A stretch of DNA of 6,055 nt from NCBI GenBank assembly GCA_003164825.1, contig PLUH01000228.1, forward strand, positions 1 to 6,055, written 5' to 3'. Below the pieces are notes generated by a model that was not told the origin of the DNA, did not search any database, and saw only the letters and a list, made by a program, of their open reading frames with translations. The stretch comes from Hyphomicrobiales bacterium (GTDB taxonomy: Bacteria > Pseudomonadota > Alphaproteobacteria > Rhizobiales > Beijerinckiaceae). Below are positions 1 through 4,744 of this stretch, in pieces. Position 1 is the first letter of the stretch. Every line of letters starts with the position of its first letter. Made by a program: the position numbers and the translations under genes.

Positions 1-106
1 TTGGCTGGATTTGGCTTAATTTCGGATTCGCTTGGAAACACGCCGACCGCATTCAGAACTTCAACAGAGAGATACAAAACTTAGATATTGCTATCATTAC
101 ACGTTG
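1..106. other. AT-rich unassigned segment downstream of gmk
   Basis: This segment follows the gmk stop codon and reaches the window edge. By hand count it is about 42% GC, clearly lower than the coding DNA beside it. No minus-strand reading frame continues through it. On the plus strand, one frame is open from base 1 to a TAG at 82-84, and another is open from base 3 to a TAA at 246-248, running into antisense gmk. Either could be the tail of a convergent gene lying outside the window, but I recognise neither peptide. I see no clear hairpin plus T-run to terminate gmk here. It may be ordinary intergenic DNA. Confidence 0.4.
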
Positions 107-742
107 CTATCGCTCGCGCATCAGCTTCTCGACCAGCTGCTCGACGCCGGCCTCGACCCGCCTCGCCCGCAGCCGCTCGGCGGTGACAATCGCCACCACA
201 TCGCCAAAGGCGCGCTGGAGATCATCATTGACGATCACGTACTGGTAATTGCGCCAGCGCCCGATCTCCTGCCGAGCGGCCTCGAGCCGGGTTCCAATCG
301 ACGCGGCCGAGTCTTCCGCCCGCCGCTCAAGGCGCGCGCGCAGTTCGCGCAGCGATGGCGGCAGGACGAAGATGCTGACGACGTCGTCGCCGAGCCGCTC
401 GCCCATCTGCTTTGCGCCCTGCCAGTCGATGTCGAACAGCATGTCGCGTCCCTGCGCGAGCACCTTCTCCACCGGCTCGCGCGGGGTCCCGTAGGCGTTG
501 CCATGGACCTCGGCCCATTCCAGGAGGTCGCCGGCTTTTCTCATCCGCTCGAATTCGCGCCGGTCGAGGAACCGGTAGTGGATGCCGTCGACTTCGGACG
601 AGCGTCGCGGCCGCGTGGTCACCGACACCGAGAGCGTAAGATCGAGCGCCTTGTCCTGCATCAGCATCCGGGTCAGCGTCGTCTTGCCGGCCCCCGATGG
701 CGAGGACAGAATCAGGATCATCCCTCGCCGGCTCGCCGCCAT
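107..742 (-). CDS. gmk: Guanylate kinase
   Basis: Cytoplasmic enzyme that transfers phosphate from ATP to GMP, giving GDP for nucleotide and (p)ppGpp pools. With the chosen ATG the protein is 211 residues, close to the usual length of about 205-210. The P-loop SPSGAGKTT is at residues 14-22. The GMP-binding region follows: SVTTRPRR (40-47), the DGIHYRF segment (52-58), and LLEWAEVHGNAYGTP (73-87). The DIDWQGA segment (104-110) and a basic lid region follow. An in-frame GTG at 757 overlaps the yicC stop as GTGA and would add five residues; that start would be translationally coupled and cannot be excluded. I prefer the ATG at 742 because the distance to the P-loop matches relatives. The gap to yicC is 11 bases with no room for a separate promoter, so the two genes are probably cotranscribed. 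The yicC-gmk pairing is common in bacteria. Confidence 0.96.
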   Translation of the reverse strand: MAASRRGMILILSSPSGAGKTTLTRMLMQDKALDLTLSVSVTTRPRRSSEVDGIHYRFLDRREFERMRKAGDLLEWAEVHGNAYGTPREPVEKVLAQGRDMLFDIDWQGAKQMGERLGDDVVSIFVLPPSLRELRARLERRAEDSAASIGTRLEAARQEIGRWRNYQYVIVNDDLQRAFGDVVAIVTAERLRARRVEAGVEQLVEKLMRER

Positions 743-753
743 CGCTTCGAATC

Positions 754-1641
754 TCACTCGACGTTCTGCACCTGCTCGCGGAATTGCTCGATTTGGGCTC
801 TCAGTTCAAGCCCCTGCGCGGTGAGGCTGACGTCATTGGCCTTGGCGCTGAGGGTGCTTGCTTCGCGCGCCAGCTCCTGGGCGAGGAAATCGAGCCGCCG
901 TCCGATCGCCCCGCCCCCGTCGATCAGCGCCCGAGCGGCGGCGACATGGGTCTTGAGCCGGTCGAGCTCCTCGCGGATGTCGGCCTTGGCCGCGAGCAGG
1001 ATCGCCTCCTGATAGAGGCGGTTCTCGTCAAGGCCGCGCGCGGACCCCATCAGCGTTTCGACACTCTGGGCAAGGCGTTCGCGCACTGCCTCGGGCCGGC
1101 GCGCCGGATTCAAGTCGGCGGCCTCGACCAGCCCGGCGATGGACCAGAGCATGTCCTTGAGCACCGAGGCGAGCGCCCCTCCTTCCCACCGGCGCGCGGT
1201 GGTGAGCGCGACGATCGCCTCATCCAGGCTCGCGAGCGCGCCCGCGCAGGCCGCATTCACGGCCGCCTCGTCGTCCTCGGTGTCGGCCGCCTCAAGCACG
1301 CCGCGCAGAGCCAGGAGTCCGTCCATCGTCGGCGGCGCGAGCCCGGCTTTGACCGCCGCGGCGCGGGCGGCGACGGCGATCGATTCGAGCGCCGCCAGAT
1401 CGATTCGCGCGGCAGCCGTCGCCCCCTCACGCTGCGAGGATAAGGTGGCGAAGCAGGTCCCGCGCGCCAGCGCCTTGGCGAGCCGGGCGCGCGCCTCCCC
1501 TTCCGCCCGGTCGAAGGGGGCGGGCATGCGCAAGCGGATGTCGAGGCCCTTGGCGTTGACGGTCTTGAGCTCGAACGTCCAGCGCCACGTGCCGCCGCTT
1601 CCCGCGGCGCGGGCGAATCCCGTCATGCTGCTGACCGCCAT
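754..1641 (-). CDS. yicC: YicC/YloC family endoribonuclease
   Basis: A 295-residue protein of the YicC/YloC family (UPF0701), close to the about 290 residues usual for the family. E. coli YicC has been linked to small-RNA turnover and described as an endoribonuclease; that is family knowledge, not shown here. The N-terminal domain opens with the hallmark SSMTGFARA (4-12), followed by ELKTVNAKGLDIRLR (24-38). The C-terminal DUF1732 part has the conserved acidic/basic helix ENRLYQEAILLAAKADIREE. It ends with the signature block starting GRRLDFLAQELAREA at 247 and finishing IEQFREQVQNVE. The middle (about 95-200) is Ala-rich and less conserved, as expected. The ATG at 1641 is preceded by a GGAGAAGGG stretch about ten bases upstream; an internal Met at residue 6 is an alternative start. 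It lies just upstream of gmk. In many Hyphomicrobiales mltG precedes yicC, but here a divergent His-rich gene does. Confidence 0.95.
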   Translation of the reverse strand: MAVSSMTGFARAAGSGGTWRWTFELKTVNAKGLDIRLRMPAPFDRAEGEARARLAKALARGTCFATLSSQREGATAAARIDLAALESIAVAARAAAVKAGLAPPTMDGLLALRGVLEAADTEDDEAAVNAACAGALASLDEAIVALTTARRWEGGALASVLKDMLWSIAGLVEAADLNPARRPEAVRERLAQSVETLMGSARGLDENRLYQEAILLAAKADIREELDRLKTHVAAARALIDGGGAIGRRLDFLAQELAREASTLSAKANDVSLTAQGLELRAQIEQFREQVQNVE

Positions 1642-1854
1642 CGCTCGAACACCCTTCTCCCCACCCGCGATCCGATCTCCGTCAGCGCCCGATCACGCCG
1701 AGGCGGCAGCGGCCGGGCGCGCCAACAGCGCCTTTGCGTTCGGGCTCGACGAATTCGGCGCCTCGCCCGCGTTTGGTTCATCTTGAGTTCAGGCGGCAAG
1801 CCCTATGGCCCCGCGCGACCCGCTGGGTTCCCCTAACCACAGGAAAATCTTCCC

Positions 1855-2058
1855 ATGATCAAGTCCCTCGCCGTCGCCGCCGTGCTCTCGCTCGGCCTCG
1901 CCGGCTACGCCGTCGCGCAAGAAGCCGCTCCGGCGCCCGCCGCTCCGATGGCTGCCCCCATGCACCATCATCATCACCACCATCATCACCACCACCATCA
2001 TCATCACCACATGCACCACGACATGGCTCCGGCTCCGGCGCCGGCTCCCGCGCAATGA
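1855..2058 (+). CDS. Small exported polyhistidine protein
   Basis: A 67-residue protein that I do not recognise as a named family. Residues 1-21 form a classic Sec signal peptide: Lys at 3, a hydrophobic core of Leu/Ala/Val, and a c-region ending AVA before Q22. The predicted mature chain is 46 residues. It has an Ala/Pro linker (22-35), a Met followed by 16 consecutive His (37-52), then MHHDM (53-57) and an Ala-Pro repeat tail to residue 67. His makes up 18 of the 46 mature residues, four Met flank the run, and there is no Cys. Such a peptide would be expected to bind Ni, Zn, Cu or Co ions in the periplasm, but that is inferred from composition. The ATG is preceded by AGGA at 1841-1844. I see no convincing promoter; a TTGAGT/TATGGC pair spaced 15 bases near 1783-1809 is weak. 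A strong terminator follows, so it looks monocistronic and is the only plus-strand gene here. Confidence 0.82.
   Translation: MIKSLAVAAVLSLGLAGYAVAQEAAPAPAAPMAAPMHHHHHHHHHHHHHHHHMHHDMAPAPAPAPAQ
1963..2010 (+). repeat. Sixteen-codon CAC/CAT histidine tract
   Basis: Sixteen uninterrupted histidine codons, eight CAC and eight CAT, inside the small exported protein gene. Codons 1-6 and 11-16 of the run have the same codon order (CAC, three CAT, two CAC), an 18-base direct repeat. This is consistent with growth of the tract by slippage or unequal recombination. The even CAC/CAT mix contrasts with the GC-rich third positions of neighbouring genes. The remaining two histidines, at residues 54-55, both use CAC. 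Confidence 0.9.
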
Positions 2059-2106
2059 ACTAAGCCGCGGAGCGAGCTTCTATCTTAGAGGCTACGCCAA
2101 ACATTC

Positions 2107-2144
2107 AGCTCTCCGGACAAACTGCTGTTCGGAGAGCTTTTTTT
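2107..2144 (+). terminator. Rho-independent terminator of the His-rich gene
   Basis: A near-perfect hairpin: AGCTCTCCGGACA (2107-2119) pairs with TGTTCGGAGAGCT (2126-2138). That is 13 pairs including one G-U, around a six-base loop. The run of seven T at 2138-2144 follows directly. It starts 48 bases after the stop codon of the polyhistidine gene. Read on the other strand, the hairpin has only a poor T-run after it, so it should work mainly for plus-strand transcripts. It may give weak termination for the convergent trmJ transcript. Confidence 0.93.
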
Positions 2145-2202
2145 GTTCGCCTCATGGATCCCGTCCGCCCAGCAGTCGCGGATCACCCCGACGCTTGGAG
2201 GC

Positions 2203-3027
2203 TCACGCCTCGGTTTTCTTCTGCCGCACCCGCTTGCGCGTCTTGACCTCGATCCGCGGCCCCTCGGCCAACCGGACCACCGCCCCCCACAGCGTGCGCA
2301 CGTCCTGCTGGGTGAGCTCCATGCGATGGAAGATGTTGCGCAGGTTTCGCCGCATCCCGGGCTTCTTGGTCACAGGGCGGAAAAAGCCGTTCTCGTCGAG
2401 CTTCCCCTCGAGATAGTCGAAGAAGGCGAGCAGCATCTCGCGCTGCGCCGGCGGCGATACGGCGCGTGGGATGGTTGGAGGCGGCGGCTTGTCGCCAAAC
2501 GCGGCCTTGAACCATTCGTAGCCGCAGATCAGGACGGCCTGGGAGAGATTGAGCGAGGCGTAGGTGGGGCTGGAGGGAAAGGTGATGATCGAATCGGCGA
2601 GCGCCACCTCGTCGTTGGCAAGGCCGGTGCGCTCCGGCCCGAACATGATGCCCCGCTTCTCGCCCGCCGCCGCGATCGCGCCCATCGCGACGCTCGGGGT
2701 CAAGACCGCCTTCATCTGACCTCGCTCACGTGCGGTCGTCGCGTAAACGGCGTTGAGATCGCCGATCGCCGCCTCGACGCTCGGAAAGACGCGTGCGGCG
2801 TCCAGGAGATCAGTCGCGCCCGCGGCGGCGGAATAGGCGACCTCGCGATAGTCGTCGCTGCGCGGCCAGCCCTCGCGAGGATTGACCAGACGCAGGTCGT
2901 CGAGGCCGAAGTTGGCCATCGCCCGCGCGCACATGCCGATGTTCACCGCCAGTTGCGGCCGAACCAGAATCACCGCCGGACCGCCGCCGAGCCGCGGCTT
3001 TGTCCGGTCCGTGCCCGCGCCAACCAT
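2203..3027 (-). CDS. trmJ: tRNA (cytidine/uridine-2'-O-)-methyltransferase TrmJ
   Basis: A SPOUT-class SAM-dependent methyltransferase expected to 2'-O-methylate the nucleotide at position 32 in the anticodon loop of some tRNAs. The 274-residue product has the RNA-methylase core. Motif 1 is VILVRPQLAVNIGMCARAM (19-37) with the key Asn29 and Arg35. Motif 2 is IMFGPERTGL (127-136), and motif 3 is SLNLSQAV (158-165); together these form the trefoil-knot cofactor site. The C-terminal extension, with GMRRNLRNIFHRMELTQQDVRTL, is typical of TrmJ and absent from TrmL. I chose the ATG at 3027 because homologues begin close to the GTDxTxPxLGGGP segment. An upstream in-frame ATG at 3081 would add 18 residues of unconvincing sequence. 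No Shine-Dalgarno precedes the chosen start, but a possible -10 box lies just upstream. The gene converges on the polyhistidine gene, and no intrinsic terminator of its own is visible after the stop. Confidence 0.94.
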   Translation of the reverse strand: MVGAGTDRTKPRLGGGPAVILVRPQLAVNIGMCARAMANFGLDDLRLVNPREGWPRSDDYREVAYSAAAGATDLLDAARVFPSVEAAIGDLNAVYATTARERGQMKAVLTPSVAMGAIAAAGEKRGIMFGPERTGLANDEVALADSIITFPSSPTYASLNLSQAVLICGYEWFKAAFGDKPPPPTIPRAVSPPAQREMLLAFFDYLEGKLDENGFFRPVTKKPGMRRNLRNIFHRMELTQQDVRTLWGAVVRLAEGPRIEVKTRKRVRQKKTEA

Positions 3028-3036
3028 CGTGGGCGG

Positions 3037-3063
3037 GCTATACCACGGCCGCGTCCAAGGCAA
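3037..3063 (-). promoter_or_regulatory. Possible trmJ promoter giving a very short leader
   Basis: On the minus strand, TTGCCT (3063-3058) and TATAGC (3042-3037) are spaced 15 bases apart. The -10-like box ends nine bases before the chosen trmJ ATG. The predicted transcript start would then be only about three bases upstream of the ATG, which would explain the missing ribosome-binding site. Both boxes are imperfect and the spacing is short, so this is a weak call. Confidence 0.3.
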
Positions 3064-3102
3064 TCGGCTCTTGAGCGGCAATGGCGCCGCCCAGCCTGCG
3101 GG

Positions 3103-3618
3103 TCAGAGACCGAGCTCGCCCGGCGCCCGGCCGGCGAAAGCCTCTGCGAGCGCCACAACGCGCTCGTGGTAGGCTTCCTCGATCAGCGCCTGATCGGCGG
3201 CGCTAGGGGAGTAAGCAGCGCTCGCTCGCAGGGGCGTTTGAGCCGCGATTCCGGCGCGCGGTCCGCCGACGATCAGGACGCCGCGAATAGAGTCCGGGGA
3301 CGCGCCGCTGGCGCCGCCTCGGCCGCCGCTCTGGCCAAAGTTGACGTCCTGAATCCGCGCCACCAAGGTTGCGCCGTTGCGCTCAGCCGGCGCCAAGTAG
3401 GCCGACAAGGCTCGGGTCAGGTCTTCGGGAAGCGCTTGCTCCACCCAGTCGGCGGTTGGGTCGCCCGCGCTGGCCCGTAGCGGCGCGACGTCAACCCTGA
3501 TCTCGCGGAACCGGACCGCGGGATCGGCCAACGCGGTCCGAACCGCGCTCGCGGAAAGAAGACCGAAGGCGCCGAGATTTCCAATTGCCGCGCGACGGGT
3601 CAGGGCGCTGATCGACAT
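3103..3618 (-). CDS. Exported protein of unknown function (paralog 2)
   Basis: A 171-residue protein that I do not recognise. The N-terminus has a twin-arginine-like signal: LTRRAAIG (6-13), a hydrophobic stretch, an Arg in the c-region, and a likely cleavage ALA/D at 31-32, leaving a mature domain of 140 residues. Tat export is suggested, but the motif lacks the classic Phe-Leu-Lys, so Sec remains possible. The mature N-terminal half closely matches the upstream neighbour, with about 39 of 62 residues identical by eye. It includes VRFR, VDV-PLRAS-GDPTA-WV-QALP and GATL-ARI. It shares the C-terminal ending AFAG-AP-ELGL. Between the halves it has a Gly/Ser-rich loop (95-108) where the neighbour has a Gly/Phe-rich loop. 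The ATG at 3618 has a strong GGGGAGGG ribosome-binding site five bases upstream. No metal-binding cluster, lipobox or obvious catalytic motif is visible. Confidence 0.82.
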   Translation of the reverse strand: MSISALTRRAAIGNLGAFGLLSASAVRTALADPAVRFREIRVDVAPLRASAGDPTADWVEQALPEDLTRALSAYLAPAERNGATLVARIQDVNFGQSGGRGGASGASPDSIRGVLIVGGPRAGIAAQTPLRASAAYSPSAADQALIEEAYHERVVALAEAFAGRAPGELGL

Positions 3619-3654
3619 TCGTCCCTCCCCGACGCAGACAGCGGTCCGCGTTGC

Positions 3655-3668
3655 GAAGCTTAAGCTTC
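3655..3668. repeat. Perfect 14-base palindrome between the paralogs
   Basis: GAAGCTTAAGCTTC reads identically on both strands. It overlaps the last base of the upstream paralog's TAG stop and lies 36 bases before the start of the downstream paralog. It has no loop and no T-run, so it is not a convincing terminator. It could be a protein-binding site, a duplication scar or chance. Confidence 0.6.
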
Positions 3669-4171
3669 TAAAGCCCGAGCTCTCTTGGCGCCCAGCCCGC
3701 GAACGCCTGCGCCAGCCAAACAACCCGCCAGTAATTTGATTCGACCCGCAATGGCTGGTCGACGGGGGTCTGATGGTACGAAGTGATCGCCCGGATCGGG
3801 GTTTCGGCCGCGACCCCGCCGCGGGGGCCTTTGATGACCAGCGTGCCGTTGATCGTGTCCTGCGAACCGCCAAAAAAGCCGGGCCCGAAGTTCGGCCCAA
3901 GATAGAGATCGTCGATCCGCGCTATCAGGGTCGCGCCGTGCGGGTCGCCAGGGGCGATGTAGGCGCCGAGCGACTGCGCGAGCGCGCCGGGAAGCGCTTG
4001 CTGCACCCAGGCGGCGGTCGGATCGCCGACGCTGGCGCGCAACGGCGTGACATCTACCACAATCTTGCGGAACCGGACGTTGGGCTGGGCCAGCGCGCTC
4101 CGAACGGCGACCGCCGGCGAAAGCGCCAGAATGCCGAGAGCGGCGCGGCGGGTCAGGGGAAACGCTGACAT
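3668..4171 (-). CDS. Exported protein of unknown function (paralog 1)
   Basis: A 167-residue protein that I do not recognise, the upstream member of a tandem duplicate pair. It begins with a twin-arginine-like signal, LTRRAALG (6-13), then a hydrophobic segment and the c-region RSALA. Likely cleavage is after Ala28, giving a 139-residue mature domain, almost the same size as its neighbour's. Conserved blocks with the paralog are FRKIVVDVTPLRAS (34-47), GDPTAAWVQQALP (49-61), GATLIARIDDL (79-89) and the C-terminal AQAFAGWAPRELGL. The stretch 92-102 is Gly/Phe-rich (GPNFGPGFFGG). The alternation of short polar and aliphatic segments suggests a small alpha/beta or beta-rich periplasmic fold, which is a guess. 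The ATG at 4171 follows an AGGACGAGG ribosome-binding site by seven bases. An in-frame extension to 4213 is possible, but it would bury the signal peptide. greA ends 50 bases upstream, so cotranscription with greA is plausible. Confidence 0.85.
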   Translation of the reverse strand: MSAFPLTRRAALGILALSPAVAVRSALAQPNVRFRKIVVDVTPLRASVGDPTAAWVQQALPGALAQSLGAYIAPGDPHGATLIARIDDLYLGPNFGPGFFGGSQDTINGTLVIKGPRGGVAAETPIRAITSYHQTPVDQPLRVESNYWRVVWLAQAFAGWAPRELGL

Positions 4172-4221
4172 GGCGAAACCTCGTCCTTGGCGCAAGTCGC
4201 GCCGGTGATTCACCCCGTCCG

Positions 4222-4695
4222 CTATATATAGGCGACCTTGACGATCTCATAGCTCTTGCCGCCGCCGGGCGTATTCACTTCGACGCTATCGCCAACCTTT
4301 TTGCCGATCAGCGCCCGCCCGGTCGGCGAGGTGATCGACATCTTGCCGGACTTCACGTCCGCCTCGCTTTCGCCGACGATCTGAAACACCCTTTGCTTTT
4401 CGGTGTCCTCGTCGATCAGCGTCACGGTCGCGCCGAACTTGACGGTGGCTCCATTCAATTTCGCCACGTCGATCACTTCGGCGCGCTGCAGCAGGTCCTC
4501 GAGCTCGACGATCCGGCCCTCGTTATGCGACTGCGCCTCCTTGGCGGAATGATATTCGGCGTTTTCCGACAGGTCGCCGTGCGATCGCGCCTCCGCGATC
4601 GCCGCGATGATGCGCGGCCGCTCGACCTGCTGGCGGCGAAGAAACTCCGCCTCTAGGGCCGCGTGGCCCGCGGCGGTCATCGGTAGCTTGTCCAT
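4222..4695 (-). CDS. greA: Transcription elongation factor GreA
   Basis: Binds the RNA polymerase secondary channel and stimulates cleavage of the 3' end of backtracked transcripts so that elongation can restart. The protein is 157 residues, matching the usual about 158. The N-terminal coiled coil (about 1-75) carries the catalytic tip GDLSENAEY at 40-48, with the Mg-coordinating acidic pair Asp41 and Glu44 at the same positions as in E. coli. The C-terminal FKBP-like domain (about 80-157) includes KFGATVTLIDEDTEK, SPTGRALIGKKVGD and the ending SYEIVKVAYI. I chose the ATG at 4695 because MDKLPMT matches the family start; a TTG five codons upstream lies in the T-run of a hairpin and is unlikely. 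A weak GGA-type ribosome-binding site lies about six bases upstream. It follows carB by 49 bases, a neighbourhood familiar from alphaproteobacteria. The stop codon lies in a TATATATAG stretch. Confidence 0.97.
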   Translation of the reverse strand: MDKLPMTAAGHAALEAEFLRRQQVERPRIIAAIAEARSHGDLSENAEYHSAKEAQSHNEGRIVELEDLLQRAEVIDVAKLNGATVKFGATVTLIDEDTEKQRVFQIVGESEADVKSGKMSITSPTGRALIGKKVGDSVEVNTPGGGKSYEIVKVAYI

Positions 4696-4708
4696 AGTCC
4701 ATCCGTAC

Positions 4709-4731
4709 AAAAAATCGCCGCCGCGACGACG
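4709..4731 (-). terminator. Terminator-like hairpin between carB and greA
   Basis: Read on the minus strand, CGTCGT (4731-4726), a CGCG loop and GCGGCG (4721-4716) form a six-pair hairpin including two G-U pairs. It is followed by one A and then six T (4714-4709). A second register pairing TCGTC with GGCGA is also possible. The stem is short, so strength is uncertain. It lies 13 bases after the carB stop and ends 13 bases before the greA start. It could end carB transcripts, partially attenuate readthrough into greA, or act in the greA leader. Confidence 0.5.
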
Positions 4732-4744
4732 CCATTTCGCGCCG

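Noticed and set aside
32..1012. Long plus-strand ORF of 326 codons opposite gmk and yicC
   Set aside because: It is antisense to two well-recognised genes; in GC-rich DNA the opposite strand is often open. The peptide is rich in Arg, Pro and His and matches no family I know.
1693..1788. Possible remnant of an upstream gene tail on the minus strand ending near 1693
   Set aside because: A frame of about 30 codons is open before a TGA, with an Ala/Pro/Ser-rich peptide, but it is bounded by a stop upstream and I cannot match it to MltG or another neighbour with confidence.
1789..2055. Minus-strand ORF opposite the polyhistidine gene, rich in Met and Val
   Set aside because: The Met/Val run is simply the reverse complement of CAT/CAC histidine codons (ATG/GTG), and the frame has no plausible domain or signal.
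1855..2144. Histidine-operon attenuator (leader peptide with His codons followed by a terminator)
   Set aside because: The 67-codon product has a complete signal peptide. I see no alternative antiterminator pairing, and no his biosynthesis gene lies downstream; the next gene is convergent trmJ.
3068..3093. Small hairpin (GCGGC / GCCGC) after the second paralog
   Set aside because: The stem has five pairs and no T-run follows, so it is not supported as a terminator.
2143..3480. Plus-strand ORF of 445 codons opposite trmJ and a paralog gene
   Set aside because: It runs antisense across two genes and an intergenic gap, starts in the T-run of a terminator, and has composition typical of a GC-rich shadow frame.
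4222..4232. TATATATAG at the end of greA as a -10 box for the first paralog
   Set aside because: It is part of the conserved C-terminal coding sequence and stop of greA, and no convincing -35 element lies at the right distance.
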